DNA of 64,000 nt, taken from positions 434,001 through 498,000 of the forward strand of contig WBMV01008391.1 of assembly GCA_013396655.1 (NCBI GenBank), in the 5' to 3' direction. The position numbers and the translations under genes are program-made. Shown here in pieces: positions 41,301 to 55,000 of this stretch (positions within the stretch are counted from its first letter, which is position 1; each line of letters opens with the position of its first letter). The notes beneath the pieces were generated by a model. It was not told where the DNA came from. It saw nothing but the letters and a program-made list of their open reading frames with translations, and ran no database searches. The DNA comes from Campylorhamphus procurvoides. Its lineage: Eukaryota; Chordata; Aves; Passeriformes; Dendrocolaptidae.

Positions 41301-43715
41301 GCTCTGTCACCTATTTGTGTGTGGTGGCATATTAAAGTCACAGCCTGTGCACCTCTTGTAGATACTTTGCAGTTATTCTGTTGTGCACTGCAGTGTTCAC
41401 ATCTTTCATTCCTAGCATGTCATCTCTCAAATCCCTGCTTAAGACTTTTTCCTTTGTTCAGTTGCTGTTTATTTGCAACCACACTCTCAAATCTATGACC
41501 CTATATATACAAATCTGTCTTAACTGTGCTTTAAACCTTTTAAAGCATCTTTTTCCTATTTACAGGAATTCAGCTTTATAAATAATATCCATTGCTGTTT
41601 AATTTTAATATGTTTCTGGGGTCAAAAATGGTATGTGCACTACAATTGATGAGGAATGTCATGCAACAAACAAGTAAGAGAAAATTGTCTGAGTGGTGGA
41701 AGGGAAGCTCTTCCAGTAAATAGGTGCATAAGAAAAGAAGACCCTTAAGGGGGAATAAAAAGGTGTATTACCAAGATTTAGAGACAGGCAAATGTAAAGG
41801 CCAATGTTCTGAAACTGGAAGTTTTTATTTTGATCTCTAGAATTGCTTTCTTTAGACTGGAAGAGCAAATAATCTTGATGACCAACCTTAATGCAACCCT
41901 TCCATACTTTAAGTCTCTTCAGAAGTTCCTAACATCATTCACAAACATTTCTTTCAGCTGCCTGGCTGCATGTACCACACACACAGTCTGTTTTCACGTC
42001 CACAAGGTGATGCCAAAATTCAAACATACTTCAACACAGTCTCTCAAATGAAACTCAAGTGGTAAATTAGGATTATTCTCTGAAAAAACATTATAAAGTG
42101 CAACTTCTGCAATCAAAGAAAGATGTGAAAAATTGTCATCTCTAAAGACCAAGCCTGTTCTACTGATGGGCTTATCAGGAATAGGACAGTCTACCTGGTG
42201 CTACGTTACCACCGCTCTTGCATCCTGATTTGGAAGAAGACAGAAAATTTGGATGTAGAAGACATCTTAACGAAAAAGAGAGAAGCTCATCCTGAATAGT
42301 CAGTAGGTCCTTGTTCTTGTTCAGCAGGGGTACCAGTGAACTCCAACACTGGTAATTCATGCAGAGAAGGCTCCTGATAGCCATTGGCCGGTCAGTCAAA
42401 ATTGAGTGGATGTAAACCCATACCCAATGCTGAAAGGAAGGAGCAATGACGTTAGTCACTGCAAAATGGTATAGAAGGCTTGAGGTGGTTTGAAACTAAC
42501 TGGTGTGTTCTAAGTAAAACAAGAGTCCACAAACTCCCACACTGTCATGCCTTGAATTCTGCATAGCTGTGGCTCTCTCTGGCTCTGTGTTGGACTAGTC
42601 AGAGTAGATGTCTCCAAGGCACAGCTTAGGCCTGGTTTTGGAGAGGGTTCAGCACCAGGAGCCCTTCCAGGAAAAACCTTTGCATGCCCTTCAACCATGC
42701 AGGTGGTGTAGCACAGCATTGGAGTGTGGTTGTCTTGGAACTGCAGAGGAAACTTGTGGCATAGCACATCCTGGGATAATCTCTTGTAGAGGGGGTAAGT
42801 CCCTGGTGATTGCAGACATGAGACAACTGGACCCTTCAGCCTGCATCCAGTGATCATGCCCCAAAACTGACTCCAAAGATACAGCTTTGTGTGAGTGGTG
42901 CTGACTGAAAGGAGATCAAAACCACAGATGAATTCAGTGATCTGAGCTCTATGCTCTCTCTGTTTCCAGAACATGGGTTACTCAGCCATAAGGACTGATA
43001 CACTGCTAGTACTCCAGCATGTGTTCTCTGAATAACTGTGTTCCCCAGGCCAGAGGAATGCCTTGACAAATTATTCTTTAAGCAGTTCAGTGTAGCTATT
43101 GGTCCTAGTAATTCCAGACATAACAGGTAAAAATAATGAACATAAAGCATATCAGGTAAAAATTTGCTGTGGTTTTGCCATGTTTTAGAAAGGATGCCCC
43201 CTCATTCTGCAAGGCAAAATCCTTTTCTAAATAAAAATGTTAGCAATTCTGTTTTGATGTCTGCTGTGAGTGACATTGTGAGCTCAAATGCAATTACAGT
43301 TCTTCTCATTTTAATGTGGCATTTGCAGTTATTAGCTGATCCTACAACAACAGTTTCTTATATAGACTGAAGATCAGATGAAGATGCTTCACAGTTAAAA
43401 GCACTGTGTGTGCTATGGAGTCCATTTTGCATCATGTCTAGGTATCTAGCTTTCTTCTATAGTCCTGCAGGAAGAATTTAGAGAGCAAAGAATTTCCTTC
43501 AATTTTAATGATGTGGACTTGTGGATTCATTATTACATTTAAGCATGTCTTGAATGCTCAGTTGTTAAACATCAAAGCTAGAAATGTCTTTTTACTTGAC
43601 TGCTGAACTGAAAAAAGAAAAAAAAGACTGTTTTATGGAAGTATTAAAGTCTTGGAATGAAATGGAAAATTCTAATTTTGATAAAGAAATAAAAGAAATC
43701 CTGTCTTATTTGCAG

Positions 43716-43794
43716 CCTTCTTCCCTCCCCTCCCCACTTTTTCTTTTTTTCTTTCCATTTTTTTCTTTTCTATTTTTTTCTTTTCTATTTTTTT
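43716..43794 (+). repeat. Polypyrimidine tract with 15-bp period
   Basis: Nearly pure C/T sequence. From 43757 a unit ATTTTTTTCTTTTCT occurs twice exactly (43757-43771, 43772-43786), followed by a partial third copy to 43794. It is simple-sequence expansion; such tracts can be unstable. Confidence 0.9.
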
Positions 43795-46068
43795 AAACTA
43801 TTTTTGTACTGTGTGTAAACCTCTATTTTATTTTGGAATAGTGACAATGTCTTTGAATAGTTTGATCCTGCAAATGTAGATAAATTGATTTATCCTGTAG
43901 AATAATTCATGTGTCTGAAATACCACTTTTCAGATATTAAAATTCATATGCTAATGCAATTCATACTAATGCAATTAGAATCTATCAGTATTAATAGTCT
44001 TTCTTCTCAGAGCCAAGGAAAGCTCTAAGAAATCCCAATCAGGAATGCATTTATTTTAGATGACATGACCATATGTATTCTGAACATGACTGCTGTTTCT
44101 CTCCTACTGATAATTTCACTCTTTTCACTGCAGAATCCTTCCCTCCCTACTAGTAGGCTTCCTTTATTCTGGACATAGATAGAAATAATTTAAAGCTTTC
44201 TTATCATTCCTGAGTACACTGACTAACTCTCTATACTCACCTGTTCATGCTTCTGTTGGCACAGTCCCACAATGACTATATTTGAACTTATGCTCATGCC
44301 TATCAACTTTCCCCCTCATTTTATCTTTACATTTTGTTTTCTTAACTGTGTTCCATTTTCTCCCTGAGGATGGCAGTTTGGGGTTTTTTTGGGGTTTTTT
44401 CTAAGAATAGGATTGTGTTTCTCTTGTTTTTCCAAATTTTATTTTAATAATATCAAATAAAAAGTAAACATTTTTCCAAGTAGTATTTTTGCTCATTCCT
44501 GCACCTCATTCATTCAGTTCACAATCGTTCTAAGCTTTGTGAATTGTATTAATCATTGTGGTTTTCTTGTTTTCAAAGCTGAAAATAACCAAGCATTGCT
44601 CAATTTCACTGTCTGACTGTTAGCTCAGTGACCTCTTATCAGCTGTGAAGAGCTCTCATAGCATTTACCCTTCTCAGGTCTAGGACTTTGCAATTAGGAG
44701 ACTGTTCTCTGTCGTATGAAAATTCCAAGGCTGGTTTAATATTAGCAGCATAAGGACCTTCAAACATTTCCTTTCAGCTTCAGGTCCCTCACAATGCCAT
44801 GATAGATAGATGCTAAAAAAAACCCAATGAAATCAGAAAAAAAAGAGATGGATTGTTCTATGTGACTTGCATGCACGTGATGGGAATAAAGACGTGTGTG
44901 CATTTGTTAGAACTGTGGTCTGTAAAGATGAGGTGTAACTTTGTCCTCAGTTATCTTTACCTCAGGAAAAGTGATCCTACTTTTTTTACATGAAGTGATA
45001 CTTCTGTTCCCACGTTTTAGTCACTGGATCTTTTCCTAAACAGATCTTGGGTACTGACTGCAACCTTCTAATAAACAGAAAAGCTCATTTTGTTCTAGCA
45101 TTTTTTTTCTAAACTCAGCTGCTTTGATTCTTCATTTTCATCACCTAGATCCCCCAACTAGCAAGAAAAGGGAATATATTTTTTTAAAAAAATTATTATT
45201 ACTGTTATTATTTATTTTCCATTTATGTTTCTAATAATTCTTCCATTATTAGAAACTACTATTACTCTTCTGGGGGAGAAGAAAAGAAATGAGTGCTTTC
45301 TGAATCTCAGAGAGAGAACCTGTGGTCTCTGCTGTCAGAGCGGCATGACAGCAACCTGTGCCACCCCTTCTCCAGTGGAGACCAGTAAGCACACTGACTC
45401 AGTGTTTTGCTCGTATACCTTTGGTGAAGCAATGAGATTCTCTATGTAAGTACAGCACTTTGAAGCATCTGAATATAACTAGTTTCTAGGCATTTGCTTG
45501 CTTAAGTCAAGAATAGTTAGGCCTATATTTAAATTCTCCATCTGAATGCCAGCTCATACCATGGATACGTTTTCATGTTACGCCCCACTGAACTCTGCAG
45601 AAGAGTAAAGATGCTGTCTGGGAAAGAAATAGTGAGCCAGCTGCCCAAATGCTTTTAGCTAAACAGAGAAGCTGATGAGTGTTTTCTGTCATATGCTATT
45701 CTGAGAATTACAATTTAGAGTAAATGAGAAGATAAACAGAAGGAATAGGACAGTGCTGCCAGGAATGTCACTTCTGATGAGGTGTGTCCCTAAGTTCTGT
45801 CATTGTTATCATCCTTTTGGAAATTCAGTAGCTGTAAAACTATGGTTTGCTATTTTCAAAAGAAATTGATATCAACTGGAAACCAAAACCATTTTAGATG
45901 TTTGCCAGTCCCTAACATTGTTTTTGTTTCAGTGATAGAAATGTTAAAATCCTTCAGTCAAAGCTTATGAAAAGTTTCATCTGGAAAGATGCACACTTCA
46001 GGAATGGTCAGTTGAAAATTGTGATTTTCCCTGATCAGGAACAGTACGGCTGTCTGCAAAGCATGCAG

Positions 46069-46100
46069 AAGGAGGGAAGGAGGGAGGGAAGNAGGAAGGA
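46069..46100 (+). repeat. GGAGGGAAGG purine microsatellite with one N
   Basis: Imperfect GGAGGGAAGG repeats, with an unresolved base at 46092. The N inside the array suggests its length may be wrong in the assembly. Confidence 0.85.
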
Positions 46101-46680
46101 GTGTGCTGCGTGTTCGTCCCACCCTTCTGATGCTGAGAGTGTGAGCGCTTAATGTGCAAACTATACAGGTGCTCTGCCAAAGAAAGGCTCAGTAGGTAGA
46201 CCCTCATTTAAAAAAGTGTGCTGGACAGATGACATGGAAAATAAATTTTACAGTCAGATAATGTCTTTTTCTCTCCCTAGAAACCGTTGATCTAGAGTTC
46301 GGTGTGCTTTAACACCTTCATAATCCTCCTAGGAGGAGTAGAATTTAATTGCAGCATGTTTTTATGTATAGATTGTCCACAACAGTAAACAAGGGGCACA
46401 AGGTAGGCATTGGCAGTTGTTCCAAAGAAGGCAATTTGTGGCAGAACAGAAAGCAGCATCTTCTTCATACTGGGCAAGTGTGAGTTACAGTACCAGAAGC
46501 CCCGACTCCAGCTTGGCAGTGCTATTAATTCTATGACCCTGGATCCAGTTACCATCCCTTTCAACTCTCCACATTAGTTCCCTTAACTATGAAACAGTAA
46601 GAATTTCACCTCTCCTGTAAGCTGTCTGTAACATTAATGACACACTCTGGTGAACTGTGCTTTGAAAGTGCAAAATATAA

Positions 46681-46751
46681 TTAAAAAAAACAAAAACAAA
46701 ACAAATAAAAAAACCCCAAACTAAACCAACCAACCAAAAAAAAAAAAAAAG
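46681..46751 (+). repeat. A-rich low-complexity region
   Basis: Runs of A with interspersed C (AAACAAAAACAAAAC, CCAACCAACC, then about 14 As). No adjacent retroposon body was recognised. Confidence 0.8.
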
Positions 46752-49700
46752 ACGATATAAAAGGCAACTAGCTTTCATCAACTCATGACTACCAGAAGAA
46801 AATTCTGTCTGGCTCAGTGTTTGCATGGGGTGCCTGTGACCCACAGAGCCACAGTAGGATGCCTGTAGCTGTTCTGTGAACCATAGCACACTTTAATGAG
46901 GAATTTGATGATAAGTGTATGCTACACTCTCTGAACTCTTCTGAAGGTTGTCAATGTCTGAGATCCAAAATTCCCTAAGAAGGGAATATTTCTGGAGACA
47001 GGAGAACACAGAGGTCATACCTACATATGAACTTGTGTTGCTTTGGAATTCGCTTAGTACTTTCTATTGGTAGCTCTCCATTTCTGAAGTGGAAATTATG
47101 AAAAAAAGTGAACAGGAAGAACTGTAAGGAATATCTTGTGTTTATAAGCACTGGGATCTATGGATGAAAAGAGATGCATGCAGGATTTGCTTGTGGAAGC
47201 GAGTCATCCTCAGAATCCAACATCTTAGCAAATCTTTTGGGGGCATTTTATTGTCACAACATGAAATCATACTTTTTGTTTTCCAGTAGTTCTTTACAGA
47301 TTTTTGGAAAGCTCACAAAAGGAGGTGTAGTTTTCTAAAGAAATAGCTACACACTATATGAGAAACCATGTGGATTCCATGAAATATAAACTGAAAAAAA
47401 AACTGAATTACAGATGTGAAATAATCTTTGCATTGTAGTCAGAGAAAAAAACCTCAAATCCTGACTGAAACCAGCTATTAACTTGCTGTGCTTCCTTTCT
47501 GAGATACTGCTGAGACAGAATAAACCAGTGGAGTACTTTGAAGCTGTTAAAACACTTAATTTTTAACCTTTGTCAATGTGGGTATCTCAAGCAATGCCTT
47601 TGATATATCCTAAGCTTTGAGAAAGGTTCTTCTCTAGCATAAATTCACACACAAAACTGTAGATGAACTGAATACTCACACCTAATTTTCCAAGCACTAA
47701 AAAGCCTGATAACAAAAAAGTAATGTCTTTAATGCAAGGAAAACCAAATGTTCTATAATATGTAGTCTGTACCTCATTCTCAAAGGAAAATACTCAACTT
47801 TATTTAAACATATCTAGACCACAACCACGCATAAAGGAAAATTTTTTGAGAGGCCTTCTTCTTTTTCTACGCTCCTTTTCCAGTCTCTGCCTTCTGCTTC
47901 CCTCCTCTCTACCTGTAAAATTCACATTTAGCCAAAACATGTCTACCTCAGATTTTTGTTTCCAAAATGCAATTTGAGAAGAATTTTTCATGATCGATCT
48001 TTAAAGTGAAACATGACACAATCCATCAAATTCCTGGTCATGGGAGAGACCTGCATGAGTTCATTCCCCAGGGAAGAAAGACCCTGCTTCCATCTCTGTC
48101 TGCTCCATCAGCATGGGTTAACATTGAAGTGGTACCTGCCTGTATCATTTTCCCCATTTATGCATCTTGTCACAGAGCATGCAAACTGATATAATTTCTA
48201 CAATGGGTTATGCCTTCCTACACCACTCATTATGCCCAGGTCCCTAATGAAATTAGCAGGGGAAAGCAAGGTGGCTCCTCCATGAAGTATCAGAAAATTG
48301 AGCTGGCCAGGCAGTGGCCTAGTTGGCTTTAGGTTTTAGCAGACATTCAGCGTTATGAAGAAGAGCAGCTCCTTCTGCTTCCCAAAGATGATGGGGCCTT
48401 TGCATTAACTTAAGGTCCAACCTCAGCTCTACTCCACCAAGATGCTACAGATTTGTCCTCCACACTGCCAGGATAGACAGAAACAAAGATGACTGAGAGA
48501 ATTTTGTTTAGTCTAGGAAGAAGAGAATATAGGAAGAGAAGATAACTATTTCCAAACATATAATAGGTTACTGGAAAAAAAAAGAGAAAGAAATAAATCA
48601 TTTTCCCTTACCAATGGGAAGATAACAGCTAATGGGCCTATATTACAGCTGTGGAAACACAGATATGAAGGAGAAATGAAATCTAAGAGTTAGCAAAAAT
48701 AAATTATTAAAGGAGAAAGAAGTTTCTATTGTGATTTTAAAAGCAGGGTAGACAAATATATGTCAGAAACGACATAGCATGTTCCTTGGGGTTGGTGCCA
48801 GGCCTAGGACACCTTTCAGTGTGTGTTCCAGATCAACTGTCTAATAGTTTACAAATAATTAAAAAGCAGCAATAAATATTCTGAAAAATAAGCTTTCTTA
48901 TGAAGTTTCACACATATATCACTCAATGAAATGTTTTTAAAGACAGTGAAACATTTTCCTCCTTAGGAAGCTGTGCATAGAGTGCTTGCACAGGATTGAA
49001 TTCAGTCTTTCTTATGTCTATTGTGTAAACAATATTACTCTGAATTAAAGATTAGAAAGTAAGCTTTTGGGCCAAATTCTCTCCTTGTACATATTGGCCT
49101 GGCTATAGTTGCATTAATGGACTCATGCTGTTTTTTAGTTACCATGCTATGGTCTGACTATTTGACTTAGTCTCCCCTTGATTTCTCTAGCCTTTGCATC
49201 TAGTCCTTGAGGAAGTCTGACTCTTAACTCAGAGGGTGCAGGATCCACACAGACAAGTCAAAGTGCTTCAAGATGGCTTGAACTGTGGGAGCATTCATGG
49301 CTAGGTCTAATTAAGCAAATACAGGGAGCCAGAAAAAAAAATAGGCAAGAGCAGTTAAATCCAGGAAGAGGTCAACCCCGTTGGTAATTAGCAGGACAAT
49401 GGATCAAAGAACTCCACTTAGCACAGGAAATATTGAGCACCTTGTCTTTATAGCTGAATCTGATAAAACTTGGGTTATACATTTTCTACTAAATGAACCG
49501 GAGGCAGCTACAAACAGGAGGCTATTGTTTAACCTCTGTGGGAATTTCAGTTGGGTTATTGCATGCTTGATGTGCTACAGAAGAGCAGCTCTTATGCCAC
49601 ATACTGATGTAGGTCTAATGATCTCTTATCTTCACATCCATAGTGGTTACTCCAAAATCAAAGAAAATTAAAGCCTTTTAACTGGCTTTTCCTCTAAAAA

Positions 49701-51673
49701 AACCCTGCCTTTGGGGTTTTGTGTGTTTAGTGGATTTTCTATGTTGTCTTTCCCTTCAGCTTATAAATAAATATATCCAGTGCTTTATTTTAACAGGTTT
49801 CTTGTTCGAAAGGAGTAATGTATTGGTTTTATATTGCGTCCTTCAAAAACTTAATCAGAAAACTCTGTCATACAGAAAAGGTCAGAAGTAAAAGTGAAAA
49901 GAGGAGAGGTCTTCAGTACCATTGTTGCATTAATCCCTAAAAACTACCTTTTAGAAATACTGCACTACTCCAGGCTTGTTCCTACTGACACTGATTTCAG
50001 TTCTTTGCAACAGCTTAATTAAAAGAGTAACACATGTGTTGTATGTGCTGGAGTCTAAACAATGTCAGCTTTTGAATTTGTGCATTGAAGTAAAAAAGAA
50101 AGAACAAACTGATGACCAAATATCTAGTACTCAAAAATCCTTTTTTTTTTCAGATTATTGCTGTTCAACAGAAAGAATATTATGTATTTCTCATTGCTGA
50201 TTGCAATTTTTGTTTTTCTTTTTAGACAGAAACAGCCTTCCATTACTGTCACCACTGTATGTCTGGGATCAGGAGCCATCTGAAGTGCATCAGTCACATT
50301 CAGAACAGAAATTGTCTCCATCAATAACAAATTCACTGTAGAAGATCTGATTTTCTCTTGCTGCTCCCTCCTCCTTATAGGTCATGTACCACCACTGGGT
50401 GCTGCCTTCCTTGGCTTATAGTATACTATATTCTGGACATTTGAAAAGGGTGTGGGGATCCAGTCTCTGTCTCAGGTAATTTCATGGAGTGTTCCCATTG
50501 CCTAAGGAAGATGGACCTGCCTTAGCAGAGTCAGAGCAAAGGTAGCACTGCAGCAGTGCTCCGACCATGCATGAGATATTCTCACGCCCTGGTACTACCC
50601 TAAAGTTCTGACTTTTCACTCTGAAACAAAAGCTTCCCATGTTTCATGGGCATTAAAGTGGAGTGGAGCACTGTTTCAAATCAACAATTACAAAAAAGAG
50701 AAGGGGGAAAAGGAAGGATCACAAAAGTAAATTACCACCAAAAGCCTCCATGGCAACTAAAATTACTACTTCTTTTCTTTTTAAGCCTCCTTATAAATGC
50801 CATAAACACAAAGCATCCAGGCCTCCCTACAGCTCATTGGTGCCAAGTGGATTAGGCTGGCAGAGGCTATGCTCGTTTAATCCCCTTTAATGCCTTGCAC
50901 CTTCAGTCTGATGAGCAGCCAGGCCCTTCTGCTCCAGTTCCACATTGAGCTCATCAGTGATAATGGCTTATCCTTACCATCAGCAGTAGGAAACTGCTTT
51001 TTCCTGTGCTTCAGGCCTTCATCCCCTTTAAAAGAGAAGAAGAAAAATACAGGCTTTCACTGAAGGTTTCCTCCTTCCAACAGCTCAGCTGCAAGTTGCC
51101 TAGTGAAGAGTAGTAGCATTTATGCACATTGCCCCTGAAAAGTGTAAATGAAAACTTGGCAGTAAAAGGCCACATCCTGGCGAGCCCATGAAGAATACTT
51201 TTCACACCACAGTGAGACAGTGTTCATTCACATCTGAAGTGTGTCCCATTGGAAAACAACACCAAGTCATATTTCACAGGCTTTTCTATATTCGGAGTGG
51301 GTTGGATCATACTTGTGTTCTTGGAAGTGCCAGGAGAGAAGGGGTGTACTCAGGCTAGGAAGGGTGGGGGCCCTTGGGCTCACCTGGCCACACACAGCAG
51401 AAGCCACTTTCACAAGACTTTTTATTCTTGTTACGGAGGCAGAATCAGAAATGGTAAATCACAGGAAGGAGAGAAGAAATCCTGGTAAATCTGGACACTT
51501 ATCCTTCACCCAGAGGCAGACTGCCAAAGCGTAACACTAAACCTGTTCTGGAGAAAGGAACAAATGCAGTTTACTACTCAGCTGGTTCCAGCAAACCACC
51601 ATTTCAAAAGTACTTAATTTCATAATTTGCCTGTACTTCTGTATGCCATGGTATGTATTCCCATGCTGGAGTG

Positions 51674-52045
51674 CAACTGAGGGGAGACCTCACTGCCGTC
51701 TACATGTTCCTCGTGAGGGGAAGAGGAGGGGCAGGCACTGATCTCTTCTCTGTGGTGACCAGTGACAGGACCCAAGGCCCGAAGTTAGTGTCCAGGGAGG
51801 TTTATGTTAGATAGTAGGGAAAGCTTCTTCATCCAGAAGGTGACTGGACACTGGAACAGGCTTCCTAGGGACATGGTCAGAGCACCAACCCTGACAGAGT
51901 ACAAGAAGTGTTTGGATAATACTCTCAGTCACATGGTGTGACTCTTGGGAATGGTCCTGTGCAAGGCTAAGGGTTGGACTAGATGATCCTTGTGGATGCT
52001 TTACAGCTCAACCTATTCTATGACTCTGATTTTGTGATTCATTGT
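51674..52045 (+). mobile_element. CR1 LINE 3'-end copy
   Basis: A 5'-truncated CR1 in plus orientation. Recognisable in order: GGGGAGACCTCACTGCCGTC, TGACCAGTGACAGGACCC, GGAGGTTTATGTTAGAT, GACACTGGAACAGGCTTCC, AGCACCAACCCTGACAGAGT, ACATGGTGTGACTCTTGGG, GGTTGGACTAGATGATCCTT, and a tail ending in CTATGACTCTGATTTTGTGA. Only the 3' UTR and the end of ORF2 are present, as usual for CR1. There is no coding capacity. Confidence 0.9.
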
Positions 52046-55000
52046 AACCTGTGACAACCACCATTACTCCTGTTAGTCACTAAATCTTCCATGTTTTGCG
52101 AACTCTGTGTTACGGTATGGGGACTGATGCCCCAAGTGGACAGTTCATACTCCACAGATGGCAGCAACTGTGAGATTATGTCCACGGACAAAGCATTAGG
52201 AGTTTCTCATCTCAAGATCTGTCTCACAGTATTTCTCTGAGGGAGCCCAGCCTGGTTGTTCTCCTACAATTACAATCAACCATAGAGGGAAAGCATGAAA
52301 GCAAAAGTACAAAACCGACAGAAGTATCCAAGTAAAACCTGGCAGTATAGAGCAGGAATGTGATGAATTTGACTTCTTAGTTTAAGTTGCTCCATTATTA
52401 ACATTCAGCAAAGTCATCTAAAGATGCACACAAAATGCTATGGATAACTTGCAAAAGCTATGGATGACTCAGAAGACAAAAAAAAATATTTGCACATTTC
52501 ATGAGAAAAGACTAGCTTTTAAAGGGGTGAACCATTCATCAGGTAATTTTAAGAAACATTTGAATGTCTTCATTCCTTTGTCTTTATTTTTCATTGTCAC
52601 TAATGTAATGTCAGCCTTTTCACAAGCAGCTATCAAAAGGAAGTTTACTAATGTCCCTTTATCCTATGAAAATATTTTTCTTTGATATTTATTACCAGAT
52701 ATCCTTTTATATTAGTGGTCAAAGGAAATTAGTAAATCTCTGTTATCATAAGAGAAACTGAGAACTCCACTATGTGTTTAGCAAGCCAAACTCCTGTTCA
52801 CTTTTCCAACAGTAGCTTCACCACTCTGACAGAGCAAGTTTGAGCACTGTGTTTTTAAACAGTGTTGGCATTACAGGGATATCTAGCAGGTGAATATTAG
52901 GACTGACTTTTGTACTTGCTTTCAAAGTCATTTACTGTTTTTAAAAATCCTCAAAATGTCTTTGAGATCAAGCATAACACTCATTCCTAGCATTCACCTG
53001 GTAGATATTTCTGTACTGCTGGCAGTGAGTAACATCCCAGGCAATTTTTTGCTATCAGAAATACTACCATGTTGTTTATATATCCCATAAAATCTTAGCT
53101 ACGTTATTTACTGATGAAGTCAAATATAGCCTAAAAGTTATTTCTTGCCTTTATTGCTTGTAGACCACATGTCCAAACTTAATCTAAACTGACAGAAATA
53201 TCACAGCATAGCAATGTTGTGAATCAGTTATATTATTTTATAGCATTCAGCAGAGGAAAGGAAAGCGTCAGAATTATAATAAATGATTTTCCCCCCCTGT
53301 TTTACATGGTAAAGAGTCCAGATAAATACCACACATAAATCAGTGACAAAAAATATATGCAGTAACTGGGCTTCTGGATGCCAATGGTTGCCAGCTTTTC
53401 CTGGGTGATCCCTGCTTGTGTGTGCTGTACTTGGCTGACTGCAAGCACTAATCTCAGCTGCTGCTGAAAGCTGCATGGAAGAAGAAGGTTGGCAGGGTAC
53501 AAATGGGAGGTAACAGAGACCAGGCTCTTTCAAAGTGAGAGAATAGTAAGTGTTCTGTGCTGGGCTCTGGGGTGGGGCAGTTCAACAGCTGTCCTGCATA
53601 ACAGCTGGACTCATGCCAGAGCATTCTGTATCCCCCGTGCCTTCACTGGCCATAGGGGACAGACCCATAGTAAATTTGGCTTCATGTGACAAGTTGACAG
53701 CTGACAGAGGAAATTATTCTGGAAACAGAACAACCCCGTGGAGTTACTGAGCTGCTGTCATTAGAACATCATTTTTTTAGTTCTAGATACTTCCCAGCAT
53801 CTAGTTTTCAGAACTTCCACAAATATTTGGGGTTAGGATTCAGCGCAATGAACCACTGCTTTAAGAAATCAGTTGTCTAGGCTAAAACATGCTTATGGTT
53901 TCTTTTTAAACCTTATACTGATTTTAAAGTAGAGTGTGTGCAGTACATTTGTTTTGGTTTGATTTGAGTGTCTTGGTTTGTTTTGTTTCCAAATCATTTA
54001 CTTTAAAAAAACCCTAAAAATAATTATTCGCAAGAAGAGCTTCTGTATTTTTATTTACTAGAGGAAAAGCCAAGGAGAATAGCTAAGACTAGGAATGGGA
54101 CCAGCTCATAAGCCAGAACACCTGTATTTTAGTGTCTATATCTCATTGTCCACATGTGTCAGGAGGCTAAGTTCCCACCATAGTTGAGGTAAATCTAGTC
54201 AAATACAGTTATGAAGCCTTGGGAATGCATGCATTCATCCTGGAGTGGTGACTGCTCACCTGGATCACTGTCCAAGCTGCACTGATGATAAGAACTAGGT
54301 CTGCTGTACCTGTAAGTGGAGTGTGGAAACATTAACCTCTTTCAGGTACTTACATATTCTATTCCATGAGCTCATTAACAACAGAGAGGCTGTAACTTGC
54401 AGATGCCCAAAGACATGTTACATGAATCCCATCTCAGACACTCCTATTGCACTAATATGAAGAGAAATACAGAGAGTTTCCATCTCCTCATGTGCATTCA
54501 TTGACTTGAGTAAAGTTAGTCTGATTCACTTGAGTGGAATTAATGAATTATTAAGTTGTGCTATCACTACATGCTTGAGCGTGAGGGTTGCTTGCCTGGT
54601 CACAGAATAGTGTCCTTACTTCTCAGAATGAGAAACTGCAAGGCCACTCAAGTTCCTCTAGCCTCAAATAAATTTCCCTCATGGAGACTCAGTGTCTTCT
54701 ATAATATGGCCTGAGTAAACATCCAGCAGAGAAGAAATCCTATTAACTTCAAACAACTGTGGATGAGATTCCCACTTTTTATGTGTGACCTATGGCAAAC
54801 CAAAGTGTTTGTCGCCTCAGCGACTCAGATAAGTTTCTAAGAAAGGACTGAAGGAGTATGTGTGTCTGAAGGACAAATTATCTTGCATCAGCTTTACTTT
54901 TCTGGATGAAAAATTCCTGCCCCACAGGACCTTTGGCCATAAAACAACAAGAAGGACATTAAGCATGAAATGGATTTCTGACTGTCTTTATTGAAATGTG

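Noticed and set aside
42510..42974. 154-codon minus-strand open frame with overlapping plus-strand frames
   Set aside because: Locally higher GC lowers stop frequency on both strands. The protein has no recognisable motif, and I could not identify it as retroviral or cellular. A homology search would settle it.
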